Below, piece after piece: positions 50,661-62,528 of a stretch of DNA of 64,000 nucleotides; positions within the stretch are counted from its first letter, which is position 1, and each line of letters starts with the position of its first letter. Origin of the DNA: Rotaria socialis. Taxonomy: Eukaryota; Rotifera; Eurotatoria; Philodinida; Philodinidae. The notes beneath the pieces are model-generated. The model was not told where the DNA came from. It ran no database searches and saw only the letters and a list, made by a program, of their open reading frames with translations. Location of the stretch: contig CAJNYU010002281.1 of assembly GCA_905331475.1 (NCBI GenBank), positions 16,512-80,511 on the forward strand, written 5' to 3'. The position numbers and the translations under genes were made by a program.

Positions 50661-52742
50661 TTATTCTAACGTTCGTGCATATTCACTTAATGTCAGATAA
50701 ACAAAATGATACTGATCATTGGTTTGAATCATCCCACCACGATCTCGTCGTAAATTACAAAGAATACGAAGAACATCGACTGCACGTTCTTTTCTCAATT
50801 GTCTTATGCCATTACTTAGTGCAATAAAACAACCAGTACGACCAATACCAGCACTAAAATTCGACATGATAATTATTTTCTAAACATGCTTTCATTGATT
50901 TTCATACCTGCAATGAACGACAACAGGACCAGATTTTTTATTGATGTTGGATAATTCAACTCGATCTCGTTCAACACTATGTACAAGCTCAATTAATGGT
51001 TGTGCAACATTCGGACATGATTGATCCGGCCACGCTAAATAATAAAATCAATCAAAAAGAAACTTTTCCTTTTTTGTTTAATTTCGATTCTATACCTGTA
51101 TACCAATAATGATCAAGTTGGCGTTGTTCATTTTCGTACTAAAGTATTTCATTCAAAAATCCATAGATACACATCGATTTTTCCTTACTTCGATCGTTAA
51201 ACGTCGTATTTCATAATCATTTTGATATATAATTGATTGAACTTCAACATAAAATGGGCCATATTGATTAGTTTGAGAATCTGGAATATATCTTTCACAT
51301 TTTGACTACAAGAAAATAAAACGTTAAACGAAACGGGTCGTTTGTTTTTCTTTCACCTTTACTTTATTTTTTTCAACTAAACGAGTAATCATCACAATCA
51401 CAGGTACGTATTCTTGCCATATCAGTCGATAGAAATCAACGATTGTATTTGAAAGAGGACCTTGAGTAGCTATAAATGCTTGAGATTCATTTGGCCAACC
51501 AGAAATATAATTTGCATTGATATAAGATGCAGCCGGGTCATCGAGCTGCTCTGGTAGTTTTACTCGGGAATGTTCATCTATAGGAGAACAAAAAAATAAA
51601 ATCGAGTTTAGGATAAATAATAAAAGAAAATATTTTCTAGGTTTACTTGCTATAATTGTACAATAACGATTTTTTGTACCGGAACCATAAATACGTATTT
51701 TTTCAGTATGATTTGTTGGTGTTGCCTATAAGAAAAATAATAGCTGTTACAAAAGTATATCGCTATCATAGGTTTTACGTACCCAAAATTCTTGATAAAG
51801 TGAGTAAGTATCTTTCGCATGTTGGCACAACTCATCGATGGTTAATTTTCGTGATGCCACTTTTAAATATTCATCGGGAGAACTAAAGCCGAAATGAATT
51901 TTTTTCGATATTTCTTAATGATGATTTACCTACCAATCCGTCGGTGGGCTATTCAGTGGACGAACTTTTGGATTAACGGAGATTGTTAATGGAGTGATAT
52001 TACCTCTCCTGAAAATAAAACATTTTGTTAAGACGATCTTCAAAAAGTCAGCACTACAGATCACTCGACCGTAATATAATGTTTCAAAGAAAAAACTGCA
52101 ATCTAAAAGATTTCCTCATTAGTTTATGTCTTGTTTTTTTCCGATGCCTATCAGCTATGACACATCTGGACTGTGTGAAACGATCAATAAGGTACCTTTT
52201 TAGAAGATTGGCAGCAGGATTGTTTTTCGTTGTATTGATTTTTGAATATGCATTTTCGTTGGCATCTGATAGATTTAAGTCAACTGGCTTAGGTACATTG
52301 GGATAGTGTATGATTTCCTTTGGTGTTGCCGGTTCAATGCTAATCGATGAAAACGGCGTCGATTCCGATGGTTCACATGTATTGATCAATGACCGGCGTT
52401 GTTTCGATCGCCAATACAACTGATAGAAATCAAGTCTTTTTTATGCACATGAAGAAATTTTTTTTGTTCTATATTTACCACAGCTAAAAATGCTATAATT
52501 GCTGATAAAAAAATTGTACCAATCGATAGAACTATAATGTTTCTTGTCGATGAAAAAGCTGAATCAGTAGGATGTTTAATATTTGACTAAAAGCAAAACA
52601 ACAACAACAACAACAATCGATAAATATAATCTTCTTGAGCTAATATTACTTTTACCTTTGGTTGTTGTTGATCTTGCCAGTTAAATAATTTTTTTTCTAT
52701 TGATAATTTTTTTGGAATCATAGATGATAAATCGTATTTCAT
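50661..52742 (-). CDS. KIM-type receptor-like protein tyrosine phosphatase (PTPRR/PTPN5/PTPN7 class)
   Basis: Eleven exons (52742-52656, 52586-52479, 52419-52196, 52008-51934, 51882-51783, 51725-51647, 51577-51357, 51305-51189, 51138-51096, 51034-50908, 50853-50661) total 1374 nt, 457 residues. There is no signal peptide; a single helix at about 45-68 (NIIVLSIGTIFLSAIIAFLA) looks like a signal anchor. A kinase-interaction motif, LLKRRGNITPLTI (137-149), is created across an exon junction and resembles the RRG...LTL motif of PTPRR/STEP, which binds ERK and p38. The catalytic domain is complete: KNRY pTyr loop, YINANYI, WPD with Asp355, HCSAGIGRTG with Cys393, and a QTNDQY Q-loop. The juxtamembrane block DELCQHAKDTYSLYQEFW also matches this class. 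Expected role: dephosphorylating MAP kinases at membranes. Confidence 0.9.
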
Positions 52743-53088
52743 TTAATTGATGTTTGCAATATCCATGCTTATCATCTACGACATACTATATCTAGTAAGA
52801 AAAAGAAATCATATCGAATTTTTCTATAAATCTCACACATTGTCTCTTGTAAATATATTCTGGTCATGGTGATTTTTCTTTTTAGAAATCTGAAGCAGAC
52901 TAAGCACACATAAGTAGAAGAGAGAGAGAGAGAGAAAGAGAAAAATAAGTTTGTTTGTTGCTTTTTTTTGTTAAACACGACTAGATAGCATTTAGAAAAG
53001 ATTATGACAAACAACGTGGAACAATTATAGAGTGCAATAAAAAATATACAACTGGAATGATAGCGGATAAAAAGAAAAACTCTTATTA
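52743..53088. other. short intergenic gap between phosphatase and FGFR1OP2-like gene
   Basis: AT-rich, with a GA run at about 52918-52942. It must hold the phosphatase promoter and the 3' UTR of the upstream gene, both on the minus strand. No TATA box stands out. Confidence 0.4.
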
Positions 53089-54357
53089 TTAAGACGATTC
53101 TTCTTGTTCAGAACAAGTTGAATCCGTTGTTTTTGTTTCACAAGTGACAGGAGGAATAGGAGAATTGGATAATTCAGCGACAGCAGCAGTAGTAGTAGTA
53201 GACTAAAAAGAAGAAAACAAATATTCGAGTTCAAGAAAAAAATTGTCCTTTGCTTAAAAAATCACGATAACGATCGCTGCAGGGAAGTTTCTCTTGCGAA
53301 AATTAATTAAAAATTTTCCACTATTGTCACTGCCGTTTTCATCATAGACATTCGAAGAGTTTGACTTCGCAAACAAAAAAAAGAACAAAGCGATCTCAAA
53401 CTTCAAATAGTGAATAAATCAAGCTTATTTAATGGGCGTATTTTGTTTGAATGAACAAACGCATATTAACGTGAAATCTGCCTAGGAGTGGAAATGTACT
53501 TATTTTCAAACGATTACATAAACAAATAGCAAAGGTATTACGGAATAAAAAAACATGCAATCTATCGAAAGTCTACCTCTGGTATTGTTACTATTGGTGA
53601 TACTTGTTTTGGTTTATGCATATTTTCATGAACAGCAAGAATTTCTTTCAAGCCACGATTTTCCAGTAGGAGTGCGTTAATTCGCTCTTCTTGTGCGGCA
53701 TTATTCGTATCATCAATATCAATTGCACGTTGCATAATTAATGCCATTTCATGAATTTTGGATGCTTTGTCTTCTATTTCCTAAATTTAAATTAGAAAAA
53801 AAATGCATTCTTTTTTTTTTAATCTAATTAATAATGTACCGTTGCTAATCCAGTGTTGAATAATTGAACAGCGACTTTTTCTTTTTCTTCCATTAATTTA
53901 AGTTGTTGAACGTGTTGCCGATATTTATGCATAATTTTTTCTAAAACACTCCGATGTTCAGTTACTAATTGTTTAAGTTCTTCATTCTCTTTTTGTAATT
54001 GTCTAATTTAAATCGAACATAATGAGTTTTCTTATCAGGTGAAAAAGCGATCAATCTTACTTGATCAGACGATTTTCTTTTTGAATGCTATAAAGAATAT
54101 CTGTTTTTGGCCGATGTGAACTAATATCATTCAATTCAGCAAGGTCATCGCCATACTAAAGAAATAAAAAATATTGTTTGTACTTAGAAAAAGAAACAAA
54201 CTAATAAGCATTAAATGCATACCTGTTTCATGCTAAGAATTCTTTCTTGAACATATTGTGCTTGATTTACAGTTGTATCAGCGGTGGCATCGTCACGACG
54301 TAAACGTGAAACAAGTTCACGAGCATTTGTTAAAATAGCATCCAGAGACAAATTCAT
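53089..54357 (-). CDS. FGFR1OP2: FGFR1OP2/SIKE family coiled-coil protein (STRIPAK-associated)
   Basis: Five exons, about 235 residues, start ATG at 54357. The opening (MNLSLDAILTNARELVSRL) and the order of blocks follow human FGFR1OP2 and SIKE1: a RERILSMKQ-like end of exon 1, then LNDISSHRP, IQKENRLIKQLQKENEEL, an HKYRQHV stretch, then MALIMQRAIDIDD and LLLENRGLKEIL. The product is helical coiled coil nearly throughout, with a Ser/Thr-rich tail. The last exon begins at 53202 after a CTTTTTAG acceptor; the open frame that runs on past VTIPE (VDFR then stop) is intron. In animals these proteins sit in the striatin phosphatase-kinase (STRIPAK) complex and help control Hippo and innate kinase signalling. 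Introns are about 50-70 bp except the last, at about 360 bp. Confidence 0.85.
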
Positions 54358-54962
54358 AATAATGAAAAACAAAAAGGAGACTGATGTGTGAAAAAGATAA
54401 TTATTTTTACTCAAGATAGAAAAAACAATTTTTGTTTGTTGTAGAGAAAATTAATAATCAACCAATAGGAACTTTTTTGTGGTTAAATTCGTAACCAATT
54501 ACAACACCTTTGGTTGGTATTTTTTACAAACTTTCAAATCATCTATTTGATATTATCAATGATTAGTAAGAAGAATATTGATACTTGAATATTATATTGA
54601 TATACGATTCAGATGTCGCTAATAGCACAGAAGCGATTTTTTGACATCGATTAGTCTATTAACAGATAGAGTCATAGCGTAACACGCAAAACAACACAGT
54701 CAAGGTCATATTTATCGTATCTATGCTTGATTTCTATTGAAAAATAGTTAATTTTAGTCGAAAAAAATCGTTATGATATTTCAGTTTTGTTCAACAATTA
54801 AATCAAGTGGATAAGCAAATGTATTTACATTCTCTTAATCAATGCACGAATTTATTTAGACAGAATTTACCACTCGTACCTTCTTACAGACAGCATGGTT
54901 AGAAACTTTAAAAAAATAAATATATTTCCAAAAAAAAAACAAAAATAAAGAAAGATGTTGTA
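54358..54962. other. intergenic gap, no gene recognised
   Basis: AT-rich. Upstream region of the FGFR1OP2-like gene and 3' flank of CLEC16A, both minus strand. I see no further coding sequence or repeat. Confidence 0.45.
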
Positions 54963-57900
54963 TTAATTTTCATTCACATCTGATACACGTATTGCTCGAT
55001 GATGATCATCATCATCGTCTTCAAGTTCATTATTTAGATTATCTTCGGATTTCGATCTTGCATTGTCACTCAAGAGGCTTGGATGTGTCTGAAGAGTAAA
55101 AACAAAAACAAAAAAATTTTACACAAAAAGAAAAATTTTATTTTCTTACTCGTTCACTATGTGGTGAAAGTATTTGAACGTTTACGTTATCTAATAGAAA
55201 AGGTTGTTCAAGAAGATTGACCGGTTGTTCGTGCCATTCACGCAAGCTTTTAGGTGCTCTAACCAATTGTGAACTCGCTATAGAAATTTTAAACAAACCC
55301 GGTCATTGTAAAAGAGAATTTCGTAGTTTTCAAACCTCTTCGCGACTTTTCCTTGACATCAGATACCGATGTTCGGCGATTGGCCGATTGTATTGATGAC
55401 AATAGATGACTCATATTTGGTGATTGATCGGAATGAGTACGTGATAATGAATAACTTCGAATATGTTCAACATTGTCAAATGTTGGCGATGAAGCAGAAT
55501 TCGAACAAGCTGAACAATTACTAATTGGAATCTTTTGACTCGCCGGATATCGTTTAGCACCAGATATTAACGCTGCTCGACCTTGAATGAATAGGACATA
55601 AGCTATTAAAATTTTAGAAAGTGCAATGACATACCAGGATGATTGGGTAACGCTGGTAGTGGAAGACCTAGAAGAAGAAAAAGATCATCAATATACTTGA
55701 GGTCACATCGAGCATATAGACAAGCTTCGGATGATACGTTGATTTACGTCGTCTGTCTATTTTAATAGTACTTATTCTATTAAAATATCATCTGGCTCGT
55801 CACACTTGTAGCCATTCAATAGGGGGATATGGGACGCGTATGCATGAAGAAATACATGTGCGCATTTACGACGATACAGATTAATCAATCGATAAGTAAT
55901 GAGGTTAGATAGGAAGACATAAGTTGTCTGTTCTAAACGTTTGTTAAATCGATTTTTGAACCTATCAATGCAGATCCTTATTGTTATTCTATTAAATTTA
56001 ATTATTTACAAATGTTGCTGTTCGAATTCTTCGTGTTTACCGTGTGCATCCACACTTTATAAATCATGTTATCATTGCGTTAATAAATTTTCCATGAATT
56101 ATATTTATATCGAAAAAGTTTCTATCATTTGTAATTTAACAAAAAATCATCATAATCATATTTTTCAAGAGCAACAACGTTTCTATTCGACTATTAAATA
56201 TTTTTCAATGAAACGTTGCACAATGCGAACTTTCTATTTCGATCAATACACGCTATGGAATTATCTTGAAACGATCTCAATTAGCAATGCTCATCTAACG
56301 CGTCTATCGCCTGTCATTTTTAATCGATCATTATCGTTCTCGCCTGTTTTATATAGTATAAAAACATTGAACCTTTCACATAATTCAATACGTATTATTG
56401 ACAAGAATTTTTCACATTATTTTCCATCATTAGAAAAACTTGATTTTAGTTACAATCGACTGGTTCTTATTCGAAAGAAAACATTTATTAATTTAGTATA
56501 TTTACAAGAGCTTTATCTTAATAACAATAATTTAAAACAAATTTTCTCGACTACTTTTCCACGTCAACCATTAGGCTTAATTAACTTAAATTCGAACCGT
56601 TGGCATTGCTCATGTACAAACGTATTAACACTTTCAATTAGCCGACCCATACCAACGTGTCAATCACCAATTCAATATAAAAATCACAATGTTGACGATA
56701 TTGCACGGCAATGTTTTCTTCGTTCAAAAGCAATTATTTTAATTACTACTAATATTGATGAAGGGCAAAATTTAACATGCTCGTTATCATCAACTGTTGA
56801 CACGTGGAAAAATAGAATAAATAAAAATGTTACACTCGTGTCGGCTTGGCATATAGAACAACGTCGGCCAATCTCAATAGAATTTCTTTATGCTTTAAGT
56901 AAAAACCTCGAAAAATATCTAATCTGTTTCGATTTAAATTCTTCTCAATCGGAATCTATACATACAATAATTCCGCTTGCATTGAAATTATCTTCATTAA
57001 ATTATACACATCAAAATAAAACTTTCTTCATGCCTGTCACAACCAATCCAACATTTATCATCGTAAAAGCTGAAAGACAACTTCCCGATATTTTCCTTTG
57101 GTTATTAAATGCAAGTAAAAATGTTCTACCGGAACATATTCGAACGTCCGACAAACAAGTTCTAATTGTTTGGTTAATACTTCTTACCATCGTGTTATTT
57201 ATTTTATCGATTCTCCTTTATTTTGTTTATCGTCAACGCCAGAAAGCAGCAAGCTATCAAATCAATTCACATTTTCATCGTTGCGATGACGATTCTCTTC
57301 GTCATCCGCCCTTAATTAATCTTAAATGTGCTTGTAAAACTCATAAATGTCTATGTCAATACCACCGGCATATAGATTCCACAATGTGTTTAGCAGAAAT
57401 CAAATCTTCAAAATCGGTTATCGTATCAAATCCCGACTCGATCAATACGAATACTCGACCGTTATTAATCAAACCATCTGAACTATGCCATGCAAAAATT
57501 AAACGAATATCGCCAATAAAACAATTCGATAAAGATTATCTAGCAGGACAATTTCGAACTACAGTAAGATTAAAATCCTTACCGAATTGATGTTGAGTGT
57601 AACTTGTTGTTGTTGTTGTACGAAGTTTCGGTTGATTCATTGCATTTGTGGGTGCTGTTTCTATTTCGAGGATAGCAGCAATTTTTGATAATTTCATTTG
57701 ACGAGCTCTTTTTGAAGTAAAATAAATAATTGTTATGCGAAAACAAGACAATACCTTTGGCGACCTTTGTTTAGATTTTGTTTAGCAGTCATGCAACGAA
57801 TATGATCATCAAATGTAAATTTTGCATTGAGAATAGGCGGACTTGTTTTAACATAGATGTTAGCAACTGGTTTGTGAATAGTGATATGCAGCGAACGGCT

Positions 57901-60900
57901 ATCTTCTTTATCGTTGGCTACTTCAACATCCTTCAAGTATAAAAGTCAATGAATTTTAGGAGAAAAAATCTGACTATACGGCTTACTTGCATTAGATCGC
58001 AAAATTTAACGATTCCCCAACTGATTTTTGTACCATCGGGTTCGATAAGAATAAATTGCATTTGATCGATGACAAGAAATCGACGATCTTTTCTAAAAAA
58101 AAAAAACGAAACCCGTAGAATATATATTTTAGTTCACTCAACTCTTACCTTTCTGTCATATGCACCGTACAGGCAATCAAATCGCAATTATCTTTATTAG
58201 AAAAAAAAGTCTTTTTAACTGATGTCGATTGATTTTACTTACGAAAATCGATTTTATCATTTAATTTGAGTAGATTTTCTGGTTTGGTTAACGGTAATTC
58301 TGTTTCTGCTATTGAATTTAATTCCAGAAACAATGCGCGAACGAGAAAAAATACACGAATCGACTAAGATTGAATAGATGACGAAAAACAAAATGAAAAT
58401 TTTCTTCAATAAACCTACTCGTCGAGCTCTTTCAATGTCACCCGATGGCAAACGCTTGATAAACTCGACACCACTCAATGGTGTTGTCGATGGCGGAAAC
58501 AGCATACACGAATCTTTAAGTAGATGTTCAATACGCAGCGGATTTAATTGTGTTTGTCGATATTCATCTTCAAACATATCAAGTAGAAGTTCTTGTTGCT
58601 AAAAACACGTAATAGTTCGAAAAAAAAAGGTTTTGATTTAATTTTACTGGATAATATCGTCTCAGATCTGTTGTTGCTTGTTTACGTGCTTGATCAATTC
58701 GTGCCATATTATGATCCGAGAGATACGAGATTTTTTTCTCTTCATCATAAACAAGCTTTTTTAATAATGATATGGCCAGACTTAATGTTACAATACGAAT
58801 ATTTGAATCTGAAAAAATATTTTCGATTATTCGGAAATGAATTTCTAAAGAATTCTTACCGTGTATTGTTGCTAATTCAAGAATATCGCAAAGTTTATCG
58901 ACTAATAATACGTTATAGAAACTTTTATCCTAAAGTAATAAACACGTTTGAATTGAAGAAAAAATTTCAATCAAATAAACGAACCGAGGATTTTACTGTT
59001 AAACAAACAGATTCAATAATAACACTATCGACAGCTAATATGAACGAGAAAATTATTTGAAACGATCCAACGAATCAACTTACCTGGATTTGTAGTCATA
59101 GTTAATAATACACTCAATGCATAGAAACACAATTGATCATTTTCAGTGCATTCAAGTGCTTTGATCAATGCATTGAAATACGGTCTAAATCAAATAGTTG
59201 ATAAATTCATATCGAAGTTTCTTTCTTTTGCGTTCAGCTCTTACCGATCTTCTATTTGTGCATTAGTTAAACGCATTGGATTTTTAGTACGTCGATATTT
59301 TTCATCATCCGTCCAATTCGATACGTATAGCGATGCTGGCTTTATATGTGTCTCCGTAGTTTGATGATTCGTTGACGAGGATGATGCGGACCGTAGTCGA
59401 GAATGTTCACCTTCATATTGACGTCGTTCCTCGTCATCATTGATATCTACGACTTTTAATACAACTTCTAATTAAAGAAGAAACTTGTAAAAAACATGAG
59501 ATAAACGTGAATACCTGAGTCGCTGGCATCGCTCTCGTCATTAGCTTCATATTTAGCTAAGCAAACTTCAAGAGATGCCGGTGGTAGACTATAGGATATC
59601 TAAACATTAGAAATAGAACAAGATCGTATTCATACGAAAATTAATTTACTTGTTCTCCATAACGATGTTGAATAGCTTCAACGGTTTCAACATCTACTGA
59701 AAGTATAATATCAGCTAGTTCTTCAACGACAGGACGATAATGTATGACAAGAAAGACCTGCAAGAATGAACCAATAGAAAATGCCGATTCTCAGTTTTCC
59801 AGTGTTCACTTACTTCGGCCAAAAGAAAGAGTGTTGATAATTGATCAAGCATTATTCGCGGGTCCTTCAACGGGAAAAACAAAACTATCGGTTAGATTCC
59901 TCAGAATTAGAATTATGTGGGACCAATTTTTCCCGGCAAAAAAATTTACTTTCACTCGAGAAAATTTATCACGTTTGATTAATGAAAATATATAAACAGG
60001 TATTAATAATCGATTCATCAATTGATCTTTGAGAACATTGTTAAGACTGTCAACATTGAGTAAAAAAATATCTTGAAGATAATGTATATGATCTAAATAT
60101 TCTTCTAAACTACTGGTTAGTTGACCTCGATGATTAATACTAAAACAAAAGAAATTTTGTAGATAGAGAAAAAAAACCTGTTCATTTCGTTTACTCTCGA
60201 TTATTTCGTATTAAACCATCGAAATCTAAGACATGATTTCGAATAAACCAGACGAAATTCGAAAAATATTCCGTCGCTGTGCAATCCAATATAAAACGAT
60301 GCATGCCAGGATCGGAAACTGCAATAGCTACTTCACTTTTTTTTAATATGAGGAATTTAAATTTGATATACCTTTGTAAACATTAAGCGTCAATGTTCGT
60401 ACAGCAATACGAACCATTGTTTCGGGATGATTGAAAAATTTGATCGCTTCAACATATAATGGAAAATCATTATTTCTCTGCAGAAGAAAAAAACACATTC
60501 TAATAGAAATAATAAATTTTCCTCAAAGTCAATTTACTTCATTATAAAAGAAATTTATTGAATGTTTATTTAATTTTAATGATAGTGTTTTAAGAAACGA
60601 TATGTAATAGGCAGTTATTTCTTCATCACTAAAATCGAATTTATGTAAAATAATCCTATTGACATGATTATTTGACAGTAGATAATCTAGTGGAAATTTG
60701 TAAAAACTTTTTTTGAATTTACGAACAGGATTTTCTTACATAATGATGTTTCATTACGAATATTTTCAAAAAGTATATTGAGCGTTTGTAAAATTTGTAC
60801 ACATATAAAACGTCCATTTTTTTGACGCATATAATCCAAAAAATAGATTAGCATTCCTCGTTCAAGAAAATAACTAAACAAAATAAAACATTTTTTCAAC

Positions 60901-61194
60901 AGAACTCGATGGAAATCAAATAACCTACTCAAATACAGAGCTATCGTGCTGATCGCCCCATATGAGAATTTCCGAAATACTTCGCAGTGTTTCAGTCAAT
61001 AAATCACGATTAGCATCAGATACAGTTGTATTTCGTTGCAACACACCATATAAATATCTGAACAAAGAGAAAATTCACTGGGATATGAACTTGTGTTTGT
61101 TGTTAATATCTTACTTAAGATTATCAAGTGAATGAAGATTTCTTGGTTGAGTAGCTCCGAATAGAGAATTCCTCGCTCTTGTTAGCATATCCAT
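54963..61194 (-). CDS. CLEC16A: CLEC16A/Ema orthologue (endosome-autophagy regulator)
   Basis: About two dozen exons from ATG at 61194 to TAA at 54963-54965. The N-terminal FPL domain is very clear: [96 protein letters not shown]. Later landmarks are [38 protein letters not shown] and [17 protein letters not shown]. After TSYTQHQF a GTAAGG donor at 57582 (phase 1) opens a 1915-bp intron to a 33-nt microexon (55667-55635). Three further exons then encode a Ser-rich tail ending [18 protein letters not shown]. The big intron contains the LRR gene on the other strand; other introns are about 50-70 bp. In animals this protein works with ubiquitin ligases in endosome maturation and mitophagy. The tail exons are assigned by phase and tail character and are less certain than the rest. 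Confidence 0.88.
55968..57590 (+). CDS. LRR single-pass membrane protein nested in a CLEC16A intron
   Basis: An intronless frame of 540 residues. The first ATG (55968) gives a signal peptide ([18 protein letters not shown]). It is followed by a Cys-containing N-terminal cap, about four leucine-rich repeats ([14 protein letters not shown]-like and [14 protein letters not shown]) and a C-terminal cap starting NRWHCSCT. An Asn-glycosylation-rich spacer follows, then a membrane helix ([20 protein letters not shown]) and a Cys/His-rich cytoplasmic tail of about 120 residues. It looks like a cell-surface recognition or adhesion receptor; the ligand is unknown. It lies inside the 1.9-kb intron of CLEC16A on the opposite strand, and its last 8 bases, including the stop, overlap the upstream CLEC16A exon. 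Upstream TTG codons in frame (from 55941) are not the start. Confidence 0.78.
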   Translation: MQILIVILLNLIIYKCCCSNSSCLPCASTLYKSCYHCVNKFSMNYIYIEKVSIICNLTKNHHNHIFQEQQRFYSTIKYFSMKRCTMRTFYFDQYTLWNYLETISISNAHLTRLSPVIFNRSLSFSPVLYSIKTLNLSHNSIRIIDKNFSHYFPSLEKLDFSYNRLVLIRKKTFINLVYLQELYLNNNNLKQIFSTTFPRQPLGLINLNSNRWHCSCTNVLTLSISRPIPTCQSPIQYKNHNVDDIARQCFLRSKAIILITTNIDEGQNLTCSLSSTVDTWKNRINKNVTLVSAWHIEQRRPISIEFLYALSKNLEKYLICFDLNSSQSESIHTIIPLALKLSSLNYTHQNKTFFMPVTTNPTFIIVKAERQLPDIFLWLLNASKNVLPEHIRTSDKQVLIVWLILLTIVLFILSILLYFVYRQRQKAASYQINSHFHRCDDDSLRHPPLINLKCACKTHKCLCQYHRHIDSTMCLAEIKSSKSVIVSNPDSINTNTRPLLIKPSELCHAKIKRISPIKQFDKDYLAGQFRTTVRLKSLPN

Positions 61195-61437
61195 TGAAAA
61201 GACATATAATCTACAAGTGTCTGCACAACAAATTGTGAAAGTTGCTCTTAACTTTCGTTTTCAAATTTTATTCTTCTTTTATTCCAAAAAAAAAACAATA
61301 AACATAATTTTTTTTCAATCCGTCGATGGAATTTTCTTTTGTTTTATTACAAGAAACATGAAAAATACTGTTTCTCAAAACAACGGATTCGCCTTTTTTC
61401 TTTGTTTTGTTTTTATAATGATGATCTAACAGAACAT

Positions 61438-62075
61438 TTATTCTTTATTCATCATCTTTTGTCGTTTGAGTTTCTTTTTCGATTCTTTCTTCTTTTGTGA
61501 TGGTTCATCTTCGACAGCACCGCCAGTTCGTGTTAAGATAGTTTCTTTTTCACTCAAGATTAATTCAATATGACATGGCGATGATTGATATGGATTAATG
61601 CGACCATGAGCACGATATGTACGACGACGAATTTTCGGTGCACGATTTACTTGAATATGATCAATAACAAGATGATCGGCATCAAGACCTTTGACATCAG
61701 CATTCGATTCGGCATTTTTCAATAATTGTAAAAGAATTTCGGCAGATTTCTTTGGCCAACGTCCTTGTGTTACTTTGAATACTTGAGCTTGTGCTTTACG
61801 ACCAACACCACCGTTAAATCGTTTGAATGGAACGATTTCTTTTTTGTTAACAACATTCTTTAAATAGCGTGTTGCACGTCGTAAAGTCATGCGTTTAATG
61901 GCATTCGCTGTTTCACGTGTATTTTTAAAATGAACACGTAAATAAGCACCACGAGTTTTACATGATTTAGCCGGATTTTCGACAGAACCTATGGAAAATT
62001 GAATAATAAAAGTTCGTTCAGTTTCCAAAAATGATTCGAATTCAAACAATTGGACTCACGTGCGTATCGAACCAT
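61438..62075 (-). CDS. RPL17: ribosomal protein uL22 (RPL17), 60S subunit
   Basis: Two exons, 62075-62060 and 61988-61438, phase 1, 188 residues. Exon 1 encodes only MVRYA and the first base of the next codon. The body matches eukaryotic RPL17: [84 protein letters not shown] and [13 protein letters not shown], with a Lys-rich tail. The product lines the nascent-chain exit tunnel of the large ribosomal subunit. The region just upstream is pyrimidine-rich (CTTGTTCTCTATC near 62125), compatible with a 5' terminal oligopyrimidine start, though an N at 62135 interrupts it. The gene is divergent from the CAP gene, about 450 bp apart. Confidence 0.96.
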
Positions 62076-62463
62076 GATGTTATTTTCTTGTTCGTTAGCG
62101 TATGATCAAGTAGATAGAGAACAAGATCTGAAAANTAGGTAGGTCTATGTAAGTAAAACCCTTGATACCCACATTATCGTATGTAAAAGTAATAAAAAAA
62201 AATATTTATAATATAAAGCCAACAAAATATCATGAAAAAATAAAATTTGAAGCTTAATTTGGATATCCTTGAATTTACTCTTTTTTGTTTTGATTCGCCA
62301 ATGATGAATGTAGAAATCGAGCTGATTCATGTGTGTATACAAAATATTTTACTCTGAACTGGTTTCTGCATATAATTCCATAGAAACTCGAGTAAATATT
62401 AGTATAAATCTATATATTCATGAGTAAGATTCCAATATAACAACAAATAGTTTGGCTACGACC

Positions 62464-62471
62464 TATAAATA
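62464..62471 (+). promoter_or_regulatory. TATA box of the CAP gene
   Basis: TATAAATA 58 bases before the ATG at 62529, placing transcription start near 62495 at normal spacing. Confidence 0.6.
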
Positions 62472-62528
62472 AGCGATATTCAACGCTGAATATCATAAAC
62501 TTTGTTTTATTTTCCTCAACTACAAGCC

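Noticed and set aside
55941-55967. LRR protein start at the in-frame TTG at 55941
   Set aside because: Eukaryotic genes rarely start at TTG, and the ATG at 55968 directly opens a good signal peptide.
57536-57582. CLEC16A ending in the open frame past QHQFG ([14 protein letters not shown])
   Set aside because: A consensus GTAAGG donor lies exactly at that point and the next exon matches in phase. Kept only as a possible short isoform.
58593-59060. 155-codon plus-strand open frame
   Set aside because: It is antisense to CLEC16A exons; the minus strand here encodes recognisable CLEC16A blocks such as [17 protein letters not shown].
59744-59995. Plus-strand frame containing a P-loop-like GPSTGKT
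   Set aside because: Antisense to a CLEC16A exon reading [13 protein letters not shown]; the motif is chance and no ATPase context follows.
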